This document shows, piece by piece, positions 1 through 7,505 of a stretch of 18,397 nt of DNA. Source of the stretch: Oscillospiraceae bacterium (GTDB lineage: Bacteria; Bacillota; Clostridia; Oscillospirales; Oscillospiraceae); assembly GCA_020025175.1 (NCBI GenBank), contig JAHHSM010000029.1, positions 1 through 18,397 on the forward strand, written 5' to 3'. The number at the start of each line of letters is the position of its first letter. The stretch's first letter is position 1. The notes under the pieces were generated by a model that worked only from the letters and a program-made list of their open reading frames with translations, was not told where the DNA came from and did not search any database. The position numbers and the translations under genes are program-made.

Positions 1-54
1 ACCTGTGACCCCATGCTTGTAAGGCATGTGCTCTCCCAGCTGAGCTATGCTCCC
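1..54 (-). tRNA. tRNA-Val(TAC), 3' part cut off by window edge
   Basis: Read on the minus strand, the sequence starts GGGAGCA (acceptor 5' strand), then TA. A D-arm follows (GCTC / GAGC closing AGCTGGGA), then the anticodon stem CATGC / GCATG around the loop CTTACAA. Positions 34-36 are TAC, which reads Val codons (GTA and wobble). The variable loop GGGTC and the start of the T-arm (ACAGGT) reach the window edge, so the T-loop, acceptor 3' strand and any encoded CCA lie outside. A strong promoter lies just upstream at 87-115. Confidence 0.93.
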
Positions 55-86
55 GTGGGTTTCTCTCGTGCGAAACAACATTGGTT

Positions 87-115
87 ATTATAAAGGCTCT
101 AAGCAGAAATGTCAA
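87..115 (-). promoter_or_regulatory. Consensus sigma-A promoter for the tRNA-Val unit
   Basis: On the minus strand a -35 TTGACA (110-115) and a -10 TATAAT (87-92) are separated by exactly 17 bp, a perfect match to the housekeeping consensus. The tRNA 5' end is 32 nt downstream of the -10 element, a typical distance for a stable-RNA promoter. The rest of 55-181 is AT-rich with no gene; no clear terminator for the preceding hslO gene is seen there. Confidence 0.85.
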
Positions 116-181
116 CCCATTTTTTTGAATTTTTTCAAATTATTTTTGGACTGTCATGTTTACTTAGAGCCACAGTGCTTT

Positions 182-1069
182 TTACTGTTTGCTTTCTGCT
201 CTTTTAATCAATCCGCGCAAATCATCTCCGCTAAAACGATGAATTTTGTCGCAGAACTGACAGGTTAATTCTGCCTCTCCCTGTTCCTCCAAAATACTCG
301 TCAACTCTTCGCTTCCTAAACTCAGCAATGCACGTTCCACACGATCACGGCTGCATGTGCAGCGATATTCGATCGGTGTCTCTTCCAAAATCTCCAGTTC
401 AAAATCAGATAAAACAGTCCGCAGCAATGCTCCAGGATCGTCATTCGCACTCAGGAGCTTCGTCACCGCACCGGCTGCATATACACCAGCCTCAACCTTT
501 GTGATCACATCCTCACCAGCACCCGGCAGCAGCTGAATCAGATATCCTCCGGCACAATGAACGCTTTGATCCCGATCCACCAGCACACCTAAAGCACACG
601 CTGTAGGGATCTGCTCACTTTCCACAAAATACTGGGCAATATCTTCTGCGATTTCACCACCCAATAACTGCACTGACCCAACATAAGGCTCCTTCATGTT
701 CAAATCCTTGATAATAGTCAGCGTACCCTCTGCACCCACAGCGGTACCGACATCCAGTTTACCATCTTCCCGCAAAGGCAGATCCAATGCAGGATTTTCC
801 ACATAGCCACGCACATTGCCCTCATGATCAGATACGACCACAATTGCACCAAGCGGTCCGCCGCCGCGCACCTGCACAGTCAGACTCGCGCCATCGTCTT
901 TCAGTGCATTGCCCATCATTGATGCGGCAGCCATCGTGCGCCCCAATGCCGCTGTTGCCACAGGCAGGCTCTTATGAATCTGACGGGCACGCTCTGTTAA
1001 ATCCTTCGTTGTAACCGCCGTTGCTTTTACCATACCATCTTTAGTAATGGCTCGTACCAACTTATCCAT
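182..1069 (-). CDS. hslO: Hsp33 redox-regulated chaperone (HslO)
   Basis: The 295-residue product matches the Hsp33 family in length and pattern. Hsp33 is a cytosolic holdase chaperone activated by oxidative unfolding: zinc bound by four cysteines is released when they form disulfides. The four cysteines are present in the C-terminal redox-switch domain as C-x-C (C237, C239) and C-x-x-C (C270, C273), after a long N-terminal core that contains the RGGGPLG stretch near residue 70. The ATG at 1069 is preceded by GGGAG lying in the end of the upstream methyltransferase gene. It is the last gene of a three-gene minus-strand operon (yerC-like, methyltransferase, hslO), with only 9 bp separating it from the methyltransferase. 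Nothing is truncated. Confidence 0.96.
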   Translation of the reverse strand: MDKLVRAITKDGMVKATAVTTKDLTERARQIHKSLPVATAALGRTMAAASMMGNALKDDGASLTVQVRGGGPLGAIVVVSDHEGNVRGYVENPALDLPLREDGKLDVGTAVGAEGTLTIIKDLNMKEPYVGSVQLLGGEIAEDIAQYFVESEQIPTACALGVLVDRDQSVHCAGGYLIQLLPGAGEDVITKVEAGVYAAGAVTKLLSANDDPGALLRTVLSDFELEILEETPIEYRCTCSRDRVERALLSLGSEELTSILEEQGEAELTCQFCDKIHRFSGDDLRGLIKRAESKQ

Positions 1070-1078
1070 AAATCAATT

Positions 1079-1822
1079 TCACTCCCGAATACAAGTAAAA
1101 TAAATACGCTGTGCATCTTCTTTTGGCGCACGCATAACACAATCGCCCCAGGTTCGAATCTGTCCAAATCCCGCAGCAGTCAAATAACTTTTCAGTTCCT
1201 CCACTTCCCAGGCTCTTTCATAATGCTCCTCCAACGAGCGATGCCACATGCTTCCTTCTCTTTGAAAAATATCCATACCATAAGTGCAAATGCGGCTGCG
1301 CTTGTCAAATTCAGCCCTCCAGACACAATACACATCTTCCTGTTCATCCAGAAATACCTGTCCATCCAGATTCCGCAGCTTTTCCGGTGTATTGATGTCA
1401 AAAATAAAGACACCGCCAGGTGCTACAAAAAGATGCAGCCGCTGCAGTGTCCGCCGTAAAGCGCGTACGTCTGTCAAATAATTCAAGCTATCAAGACAGC
1501 ATACTGCTGCATCAACTGTTCCATAGAGATCCAGTTCCTCCATACTCTGCTGGAGATAAATCGGCTGAACTTTTCCCTCGCTCACAGGTTTTCCTGCCGC
1601 TTCGGCAAGCATATCCTCGGATAGATCAACCCCGATCATTTCATACCCGGACTCCGCCAAAAGGCAAGTCATTGTTCCAGTACCACAAGCAAGATCTAAC
1701 ACAGTGTGAACCGGAATTTTACTTTTTCGCATCAGCTTTTTTAGAAATTCTGCCCGTTTTTGATACTCTACATCCCCTGTGAGACAATCATATGATAACG
1801 CCAAATTTTCATAGCAGTTCAT
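1079..1822 (-). CDS. Class I SAM-dependent methyltransferase
   Basis: This 247-residue protein has the seven-stranded Rossmann-type methyltransferase signature. Motif I (VLDLACGTGTMT, about residues 41-52) binds S-adenosylmethionine, and an acidic residue follows strand 2 (MIGVDLS). A motif resembling post-motif II is seen at DAAVCCLDSLNYL. The N-terminus (YENLALSYD) resembles the 'Y..lA..YD' start common to small cytosolic methyltransferases of Firmicutes. The start codon overlaps the stop of the yerC-like gene by 4 bp (ATGA), so the two are translationally coupled. The substrate cannot be deduced. Families of this shape methylate small molecules, quinones, tRNA or proteins, and the neighbours do not decide between them. 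Confidence 0.9.
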   Translation of the reverse strand: MNCYENLALSYDCLTGDVEYQKRAEFLKKLMRKSKIPVHTVLDLACGTGTMTCLLAESGYEMIGVDLSEDMLAEAAGKPVSEGKVQPIYLQQSMEELDLYGTVDAAVCCLDSLNYLTDVRALRRTLQRLHLFVAPGGVFIFDINTPEKLRNLDGQVFLDEQEDVYCVWRAEFDKRSRICTYGMDIFQREGSMWHRSLEEHYERAWEVEELKSYLTAAGFGQIRTWGDCVMRAPKEDAQRIYFTCIRE

Positions 1823-2133
1823 TCTGCCTCATCCTTTTCGTCAGACTGTTCTGCCAGATTGCGAAATACATCTTCATAACCACTTGCGCCGTAATTCAAG
1901 GAACGGTTGACACGGCTGATTGTCGCACTGGATGCCCCCGTCTTTTCTAAAATATCATTATAAATCAGTCCCTGATTTAAAAGTGATGCCACCTCATAGC
2001 GCTGTTCCATTGCACGCAGTTCAGGAACTGTGCATAAATCCTCAAAAAAGCGGCAGCACTCATCCAGATTCCGTAACGATAGAATTGCTTTATATAGTTC
2101 GATATTCTTTTCTTTTTTTGATACTTTTGCCAT
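1819..2133 (-). CDS. yerC: YerC/YecD family TrpR-like DNA-binding protein
   Basis: The 104-residue protein matches the YerC/YecD family, small relatives of the Trp repressor. Visible hallmarks are an acidic helical N-terminal half (NLDECCRFFEDLCT), the core ELRAMEQRYEVASLLNQG, and a helix-turn-helix of the form YNDILEKTGASSATISRVNRSL (about residues 58-79). A Gly/Tyr-rich tail follows. In TrpR the equivalent helix-turn-helix binds the operator. The ligand and regulon of YerC proteins are not firmly established, so a repressor role is inferred. It is the first gene of the hslO operon, with an AAAGGTGAT ribosome binding site upstream of its ATG, and it could autoregulate that operon or act on the divergent DUF3298 gene. 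Confidence 0.9.
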   Translation of the reverse strand: MAKVSKKEKNIELYKAILSLRNLDECCRFFEDLCTVPELRAMEQRYEVASLLNQGLIYNDILEKTGASSATISRVNRSLNYGASGYEDVFRNLAEQSDEKDEAE

Positions 2134-2200
2134 TATATCACCTTTCTGTGTTCTTTTGCAGCTTGATATTTTTCTGCATATTACAATTTTATCGATCTGT

Positions 2201-2229
2201 ATTTTAGCATACTAAATTATAAAAGTAAA
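2201..2229 (-). promoter_or_regulatory. Promoter of the yerC-methyltransferase-hslO operon
   Basis: On the minus strand TTTACT (2224-2229) and TAAAAT (2201-2206) are separated by 17 bp, about 68 nt upstream of the yerC-like ATG. The match is 4/6 and 5/6 to sigma-A boxes. A second TATAAT (2216-2221) overlaps the spacer but lacks a good -35 element. Confidence 0.5.
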
Positions 2230-2312
2230 CCTCTTTTTTAGATTTTGCCACTTTGATCTCAATGCAAATTCACCACTTTTCTCCCAAAAGCATACAGTGT
2301 CATAAGGAGAGG

Positions 2313-3017
2313 ATGCCTGTGGTAAAACCATTATCAGATAAAGCCGAGTATACTTTACACGAAAACGAAAAACAGTGGTTTGTATCGGAAATTCCCGTTT
2401 TAAAAGCAACGATTTCCATACCGCAATGTATATCAAATAAACCAACTTCAGCTCAGAGGCGTTTAAATCGCTATTACCTGCAATGTTCCCGCTCATTTCT
2501 ATCCTACTGCAATCGTTATCTCTATCCAAAAGCCGCAGCGGATTTTGAAAGCTGCGCCAAGGCCGGAATTCCCTTTATTTGCCCAGAAGCAACCTATATA
2601 TCGACCATATCCTGCGCCAAAGATCAAGTTTTAAGCGTATACACAGACTGTGCAGAATATTTTTCTGCAGCAAAGGAATTGATCGTGCGTTATTCTGATA
2701 CCTGGGATTTAGCCAAAGGCCGCCCGATCTCAGCAAAAGAATGCTTCCCAAGAAACACAAAATTTAAAAAGCTCTGCATGGCAGCTGCTTTGGAACACTG
2801 CGCAGTGCAGGCTTCTACCGGACTTTGCATCTATCTTGATCATTTACCTATGCGATTAAAACGCTATTTCAACCCCCGCAATTTCTATTTAAGCGATACC
2901 GGATTCCATTTTTTCTATCAGCCATACTCTATCGCCCCTCCATCAGAAGGCTTCCCCACTTTCTGCCTGCCATTCTCTGAAGAAGGTCCGGTTTGGCCTG
3001 TGGCGATTTTTTCTTAA
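2313..3017 (+). CDS. DUF3298 (RsiV-like C-terminal domain) protein, apparently soluble
   Basis: The protein carries features of the DUF3298 fold found in the extracytoplasmic part of anti-sigma factor RsiV and in many Clostridia proteins. These are a DTWDLAKGR segment followed by a CFP motif (usually DFFP), and a C-terminal NFYLSDTGFHFFYQPYSIAP stretch ending in a short F/P-rich strand. Start choice is uncertain. AGGAG (2305-2309) lies only 3 nt before ATG 2313 but 9 nt before GTG 2319, so a GTG start (232 aa) may be used; the ATG start gives 234 aa. A longer reading from 2253 has no ribosome binding site. With either start there is no signal peptide or membrane helix, unusual for this family. 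It carries about 10 cysteines. It lies divergent to the yerC operon and 104 bp upstream of purA. The function is unknown. Confidence 0.72.
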   Translation: MPVVKPLSDKAEYTLHENEKQWFVSEIPVLKATISIPQCISNKPTSAQRRLNRYYLQCSRSFLSYCNRYLYPKAAADFESCAKAGIPFICPEATYISTISCAKDQVLSVYTDCAEYFSAAKELIVRYSDTWDLAKGRPISAKECFPRNTKFKKLCMAAALEHCAVQASTGLCIYLDHLPMRLKRYFNPRNFYLSDTGFHFFYQPYSIAPPSEGFPTFCLPFSEEGPVWPVAIFS

Positions 3018-3031
3018 TTGTGGTATTATCC

Positions 3032-3060
3032 TTGAAAGTAAAGAAAAAATACTGTATAGT
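3032..3060 (+). promoter_or_regulatory. purA promoter
   Basis: TTGAAA (3032-3037), a 17-bp spacer and TATAGT (3055-3060) form a good sigma-A promoter about 60 nt upstream of the purA ATG. The DUF3298 gene ends shortly before with no terminator between, so purA may also receive read-through. Confidence 0.7.
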
Positions 3061-3073
3061 AGGATAGAAAAAT

Positions 3074-3103
3074 GTATGGGATATGATAAAATTGTCCCCA
3101 TAC
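3074..3103 (+). promoter_or_regulatory. Hairpin in purA 5' UTR next to the ribosome binding site
   Basis: GTATGGG (3074-3080) can pair with CCCATAC (3097-3103) around a 16-nt AT-rich loop. The 3' arm ends directly against the AAGGAGG ribosome binding site (3104-3110), so the stem could affect translation initiation or protect the 5' end. No riboswitch consensus is recognised. Confidence 0.45.
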
Positions 3104-3121
3104 AAGGAGGCAATTAAGTTT

Positions 3122-4417
3122 ATGGTAAAAGCGATTGTCGGCGCCAACTGGGGCGACGAAGGAAAAGGCAAGATTACTGACCTGTTTGCCGAATCAGCCG
3201 ATGTGGTTGTGCGCTTTCAAGGCGGTGCAAATGCAGGTCATACCATTATTAATGATTACGGCCGCTTTGCGCTGCACACCCTTCCATCAGGTGTATTTTA
3301 CCCCAATATCACCAATATTATCGGAAATGGTGTTGCTCTGGATATTCACAAACTCATTTCTGAATTGCAGTCTTTGGAGGAAAGCAACGTACCGAAACCC
3401 CATCTCATCGTATCTGACCGGGCGCATGTCCTAATGCCCTACCACATTCTGTTGGACAGCTACGAAGAAGACCGTCTGGCCGGAAAAGCATATGGTTCTA
3501 CCAAATCCGGTATCGCGCCTTTCTACTCTGATAAAGTGTCCAAAATTGGTATTCAGGTAAATGAACTTTATGACGATGCCCTGCTCAAAGAACGCCTGGA
3601 AAAAGTCTGCGAATTGAAGAATGCGCTGATTGTACATCTTTATCATAAAGATCCTTTGGATCCCAACACGCTATACGAAGAAATGGTACTTCAGCGAGAG
3701 TTGATTCGCCCCTATATCGGCAACGTTTCCGCATTTTTGCGCAAAGCATTGCAAGAAGGGAAAACCGTACTTCTTGAAGGTCAGCTGGGTACCATGAAAG
3801 ATCCCGATTTTGGTATCTATCCGATGACCACCTCTTCCAATACCTTGGCGGCTTACGGTTGTATCGGTGCAGGAATTCCTCCACGTTATTTAAAGGATAT
3901 TCTTGCTGTAACTAAAGCCTATTCTTCCTCTGTCGGCGGTGGCGACTTTGTTTCCGAAATTTTCGGAGAGGAGGCGGATGAATTACGTATTCGCGGCGGT
4001 GACAAGGGCGAATTTGGCGCAACAACCGGACGTCCTCGCAGAGTGGGTTGGTTCGATGCCGTTGCAACACGATACGGGGCCGAAATGCAGGGTGCAACAG
4101 AAGTCTGTCTGACCTGTCTTGATGTGCTCAGTTATCTTGATGAAATCAAGATTTGCACTGCATATGAAATTGATGGAGAAACTACAAAAGAATTCCCCGT
4201 AACACATCTTCTCAAAGATGCTAAGCCAGTCTATACCACCCTTCCCGGCTGGAAATGTGATATCCACGGCATTACAGATATCAACCTGCTTCCAAAAGAA
4301 GCATTGGCTTATGTAGATTTTATTGAGAAAGAAATCGGTGTCCCCATTAAGCTTTTCTCTACCGGTCCGAAACGTCACGAAATTATTTACCGCACACCTA
4401 AAATTGATCTCATTTAA
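3122..4417 (+). CDS. purA: Adenylosuccinate synthase (PurA)
   Basis: PurA joins IMP and aspartate using GTP to give adenylosuccinate, the first committed step of AMP synthesis, in the cytosol. The start is ATG 3122, placed by the strong AAGGAGG 11 nt upstream; this gives 431 aa, the normal family length (about 425-430). The N-terminal GDEGKGK loop carries the catalytic Asp12, and NAGHTI carries His40; these match the Asp13/His41 pair of the E. coli enzyme. GSTKSGIAP, TTSSNTLAA and TTGRPRRVGWFD are the further expected blocks. The IMP-binding block reads EGQLGTMKDPDFGIYP rather than the common EGAQGTLLDIDHGTYP, and the opening is GANWGD rather than GTQWGD. I recognise this as a Clostridia-type variant rather than a broken enzyme. 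It is monocistronic or read with the DUF3298 gene, ending at a bidirectional terminator. Confidence 0.96.
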   Translation: MVKAIVGANWGDEGKGKITDLFAESADVVVRFQGGANAGHTIINDYGRFALHTLPSGVFYPNITNIIGNGVALDIHKLISELQSLEESNVPKPHLIVSDRAHVLMPYHILLDSYEEDRLAGKAYGSTKSGIAPFYSDKVSKIGIQVNELYDDALLKERLEKVCELKNALIVHLYHKDPLDPNTLYEEMVLQRELIRPYIGNVSAFLRKALQEGKTVLLEGQLGTMKDPDFGIYPMTTSSNTLAAYGCIGAGIPPRYLKDILAVTKAYSSSVGGGDFVSEIFGEEADELRIRGGDKGEFGATTGRPRRVGWFDAVATRYGAEMQGATEVCLTCLDVLSYLDEIKICTAYEIDGETTKEFPVTHLLKDAKPVYTTLPGWKCDIHGITDINLLPKEALAYVDFIEKEIGVPIKLFSTGPKRHEIIYRTPKIDLI

Positions 4418-4421
4418 CTTT

Positions 4422-4460
4422 AAAAAAGTGGGTATCGCCACCGGCGATACCCACTTTTTT
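4422..4460. terminator. Bidirectional terminator between convergent purA and aroE
   Basis: A perfect 18-bp stem (4422-4439 with 4443-4460) closes a 3-nt loop. It has A6 on the left and T6 on the right, so it works as an intrinsic terminator on both strands. The stem overlaps the aroE stop codon. It ends purA (plus) and the eight-gene aromatic operon (minus). Confidence 0.93.
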
Positions 4461-5310
4461 ATTCTTGCATTGCTTTTTTTAACGCTGACATAATTTCAGG
4501 CACGACTGCTGCTGGATCAATCTTTGTTTCTGTAAACTCTTCTAATGCAAAAATCGCCTGATGAACCAACATACCCAGGCCATTGATCGTTTGATGTCCG
4601 TACTCCCTTGCATAACGCAGAAACGCTGTCTCCACAGGCTGATAAACAACATCGCAAACCGGAGCATGCTTCCCCAGTAAATTCAAGAAGCCGAGCTCCG
4701 TAAACTGTGCATTTATTTTCTCCATGCCCAGCGGTGTTGTATTGACCAGAAGATCGCTGAACATCGCACAGTCGCTCAGTGTCTGCCCATCAAAGGCACA
4801 AGCCGAAATCTGTGCAGGTGCTTCTCGCGCCAAGGTTTCCGCTTTGGCAAGCGTCCGATTGCACACAAAAATCCTCGCTGCGCCAGCCTGCGCCAATTTC
4901 AGCACAATAGCCCGTGCTGCACCGCCGGCACCCAGCACAGTAATTGTCTTTTTCTCCGGTGAAAATCCATGGTCCTGTAGCATTCGCAAAAAACCTTTCC
5001 CGTCAGTATTGCAGCCGCATATCTTGCCTCCACGAATTACGACGGTATTGACTGACTGACAAAGCTGCGCATCGTAATCCAGTTCATCTGCCAATTTCAC
5101 TAAATTCGTTTTATGGGGCATTGTTGCATTAAACCCACCATAGCCTTCTGTAACAGCTTGGCGCAAAAACGTCTCTGTATCCTCTGCTCTGACCTGCATA
5201 CGGCCATATTCATAGGGTAGTCCCAACATTTCCAAAATGGTATTGTGAATGACAGGTGACAGGCTATGTTCAATGGGATCACCGATCACACAAAGTTTTG
5301 TTTTTTCCAT
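4459..5310 (-). CDS. aroE: Shikimate dehydrogenase (AroE)
   Basis: AroE reduces 3-dehydroshikimate to shikimate with NADPH (step 4 of the chorismate pathway). The 283-residue protein has the shikimate-binding SLSPVIHN motif (16-23), NATMPHK with catalytic Lys67, and NTDGKG with Asp103. The dinucleotide loop GAGGAARA is at 127-134, with NRT after strand 2, which is the NADP-type phosphate-binding signature. The C-terminal GLGMLVHQA closes the substrate site. The second residue of NATMPHK is Ala where Val or Ile is usual, a minor change. The ATG at 5310 is preceded by GGAG with 7-nt spacing, 4 bp after aroK stops. It is the last gene of the aromatic operon. Confidence 0.96.
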   Translation of the reverse strand: MEKTKLCVIGDPIEHSLSPVIHNTILEMLGLPYEYGRMQVRAEDTETFLRQAVTEGYGGFNATMPHKTNLVKLADELDYDAQLCQSVNTVVIRGGKICGCNTDGKGFLRMLQDHGFSPEKKTITVLGAGGAARAIVLKLAQAGAARIFVCNRTLAKAETLAREAPAQISACAFDGQTLSDCAMFSDLLVNTTPLGMEKINAQFTELGFLNLLGKHAPVCDVVYQPVETAFLRYAREYGHQTINGLGMLVHQAIFALEEFTETKIDPAAVVPEIMSALKKAMQE

Positions 5311-5314
5311 ATGC

Positions 5315-5824
5315 TCACTCCGTCAACTCTGTCATTTCAAACATCAGCTGAACTGCCTCCGCCAGTTCTTTTGGTGTTCCTCCTGAATAAACTGCATTGG
5401 CATATTTGCGATACAATTTATCCCGTTCTTTTTGCAGCTGAAAAATATAATCCGGATCATTCTTTTGCAGCGGTCTATGGCTTACATCTACATTTGCAGC
5501 GATTGCCTTTGTACTGCGGTCAAGAAAATATATCATACCATTGGACTTTAATGCATCCATATTTTCTTTTTTCAGCACCACGCCGCCGCCGGTGGCAATC
5601 ACAACATCCTGCATTGCTCCCACTTTTTTTGCACACTCTGTTTCCAAATCACGAAAATACTTCTCGCCGTCAGATGCAAAAATTTCATTGATGCTCCGTT
5701 TTTGCTGCGCAACAATCAACGCATCCATATCAATCAATTTCCGTTTCATATTTTTGGAGAGAATCTTTCCTACGGTTGTCTTTCCACAGCCGGGCAACCC
5801 AATCAAAACAATATTTTTCCCCAT
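5315..5824 (-). CDS. aroK: Shikimate kinase (AroK)
   Basis: This kinase phosphorylates shikimate to shikimate 3-phosphate using ATP (step 5). Numbering from ATG 5824 (169 aa), the P-loop GLPGCGKTT lies at 9-17. A DMD motif with the shikimate-binding acids follows, then FRDLE, whose Arg contacts shikimate. ATGGGVV and the lid-region RPL are also present, all in the expected order for the family. An in-frame GTG at 5833 overlaps the pheA stop codon (GTGA) and would add three residues. ATG 5824 is preferred because the weak AAGGG site is too close to the GTG. The coding order pheA-aroK-aroE implies translational coupling. The gene is full length. Confidence 0.94.
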   Translation of the reverse strand: MGKNIVLIGLPGCGKTTVGKILSKNMKRKLIDMDALIVAQQKRSINEIFASDGEKYFRDLETECAKKVGAMQDVVIATGGGVVLKKENMDALKSNGMIYFLDRSTKAIAANVDVSHRPLQKNDPDYIFQLQKERDKLYRKYANAVYSGGTPKELAEAVQLMFEMTELTE

Positions 5825-5829
5825 AACTC

Positions 5830-6984
5830 TCACACACCCTTTTTATAATTTCCAAGAATCCCAAGGGTCAATGTATTTTCTAAAACTTCATAGAGGGCAC
5901 TGTTGAATTCCTCATTCGCCAAATCGCCCTCAACATCCAGAAAAAATCGATACTCCCAGCTCTTTCCACTGATAGGGCGAGACTCGAGCCGCAGCATATT
6001 CATCCGGTGAACCGCAAGGATTTCAAGAATGTGATTCAGCGCACCCGCTTCGTGCGGTAATGTAAACATCAAGCTGATTTTATCGCGACCGACTCTCAGC
6101 TCCATCGTCTTAGACACAATAAAAAAGCGTGTATAATTGTCATGGCTGGTATTGATGCCCTCACGCAAAACCGCAAGTCCATATAATTCTGCTGCATGGC
6201 GGCTGCAAATAGCTGCTTTGCTGCGATCTGCGCAATCATATACCATCTGTGCCGCGGCAGCCGTATTCAGCATAGCATGGTGCTGCCAACGGGGATATTG
6301 GGCGAGAAACTCTTCACTTTGAAAAAATCCCTGTTCATGAGAATAAACATCTTGAATTTCCTCCATACTCACATTCGGCAAAGCAGCCAAACAATGATCA
6401 ACCCTAACCATTTGCTCCCCTACCACATATGCGCCATATTCCGCCAGCAAATCATAAACCGCATTGATGGAACCCGTAGAGCTATTCTCAATCGGCACAA
6501 CGATATAATCTGCTTCATCGGCAATAAGTTTCTCAAACAGTTCTCTCCAGGTTGCGCAGAACTCGCGGGAAACATCCGCTCCGAAAAAGAGCACTGCCGC
6601 CTCCTCCGCGTAGGCACCGGATACACCCTGATACAGTACATGTGGATTTTCAACAGGCATCCGCGCAGCCTGTACCATACCTTTGTATCGTTTAAATTGT
6701 TCTGCACGATCACGATCATCCAGAAGGGCTCTTTGCTGACGGCGTGAGATCGCCATGATACTGCTGAAAAAATCTTTGACCTCTGTCTTAAGATATTTAT
6801 TTTTCAGCATGGCTTCTTTTTTTGCCAATACCTCTTCTTCACGCGCACGGTCAAGCACAGGAAGGTGATTTTCTTTTTTATATTCCCCCACCTGCTGTGT
6901 AAGATTCATTCGCTTTTCAAACAGCGTGATCATCTGCGCATCAATATGATCAATTTTTGCACGCAGTTCATCCAGCCGGCTCAT
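5830..6984 (-). CDS. pheA: Bifunctional chorismate mutase / prephenate dehydratase (P-protein)
   Basis: The protein converts chorismate to prephenate and then to phenylpyruvate, the branch to phenylalanine. Residues 1 to about 88 form an AroQ-type chorismate mutase helix domain with the expected Arg, Lys and DRAREEE residues. About 110-290 is the prephenate dehydratase domain, with VVPIENSSTG and the catalytic TRF triplet at 285-287 (NYTRFF). About 300-384 is an ACT domain with GAL (314) and ESRP (334-337), the hallmark phenylalanine-binding motifs, so feedback inhibition by Phe is expected. The length of 384 fits the family. The start ATG shares one base with the stop codon of the carbonic anhydrase gene (TGATG). 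A GGGAG lies 11 nt upstream. It is the gene that makes this operon specific for phenylalanine. Confidence 0.96.
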   Translation of the reverse strand: MSRLDELRAKIDHIDAQMITLFEKRMNLTQQVGEYKKENHLPVLDRAREEEVLAKKEAMLKNKYLKTEVKDFFSSIMAISRRQQRALLDDRDRAEQFKRYKGMVQAARMPVENPHVLYQGVSGAYAEEAAVLFFGADVSREFCATWRELFEKLIADEADYIVVPIENSSTGSINAVYDLLAEYGAYVVGEQMVRVDHCLAALPNVSMEEIQDVYSHEQGFFQSEEFLAQYPRWQHHAMLNTAAAAQMVYDCADRSKAAICSRHAAELYGLAVLREGINTSHDNYTRFFIVSKTMELRVGRDKISLMFTLPHEAGALNHILEILAVHRMNMLRLESRPISGKSWEYRFFLDVEGDLANEEFNSALYEVLENTLTLGILGNYKKGV

Positions 6985-7475
6985 CAGCGATACAGCTCCC
7001 TTCTGGCCTTATATTCCTCACTGCTGTGACGGTTTCCCTCAAGCTCCTTTTCGCGAAGGCGTCTTACAGGTTTTGCCGGGTTGCCAAATGCCATCCAGCC
7101 GCTGGGAATTTCAGTTCCACCAGTTACAAGAGAACCTGCACCAATGATACAGTCATTTCCGATCCGCGCACCGTCCAAAACAATCGCTCCCATGCCGATT
7201 ATTGTGTTATCACCCACGGTGCAGCCATGCAAAATCGCACCGTGGCCCACCGTTACACCGCTGCCGACTATTAAAGGCGCATGGTCACTTACATGCAGCA
7301 CAGCACAATCTTGAATATTCGTATCTTCTCCAATGACAATCGGACTCTCATCACCGCGAATCACTGCATTGAACCACACACCGCTGCCACTGCCAATTTT
7401 AACATCACCACAAACCACAGCACCATCCAAAATCAAAACATCCGATGCTGTTACCCATTTCTTTTTGTAATCCAT
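6984..7475 (-). CDS. Gamma-class carbonic anhydrase-like hexapeptide protein
   Basis: The 163-residue protein is a left-handed beta-helix of hexapeptide repeats of the YrdA/PaaY/gamma-carbonic-anhydrase type. The three metal-binding histidines are in place: His61 (VLHVSD), His78 (VGHGAILHG) and His83. The family blocks GDESPIVIG, TNIQD and IIGMGAIVL are intact. Family members hydrate CO2 reversibly in some organisms, while many have no shown activity or act on other substrates. The start has a clear AAAGGAG ribosome binding site. It lies inside the aromatic operon between aroC (30 bp upstream) and pheA (one-base overlap), a placement that does not follow from known biochemistry of the pathway. 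Confidence 0.92.
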   Translation of the reverse strand: MDYKKKWVTASDVLILDGAVVCGDVKIGSGSGVWFNAVIRGDESPIVIGEDTNIQDCAVLHVSDHAPLIVGSGVTVGHGAILHGCTVGDNTIIGMGAIVLDGARIGNDCIIGAGSLVTGGTEIPSGWMAFGNPAKPVRRLREKELEGNRHSSEEYKARRELYR

Positions 7476-7505
7476 TTTCTTTCAACTCCTTTTATACCAT
7501 GTTTT

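Noticed and set aside
2212..2529. 105-codon minus-strand frame overlapping the DUF3298 gene
   Set aside because: It overlaps the yerC promoter and lies antisense to a gene with a recognisable domain and ribosome binding site; no family motif.
3983..4441. 152-codon minus-strand frame inside purA
   Set aside because: Antisense to conserved PurA sequence and runs through the bidirectional terminator.
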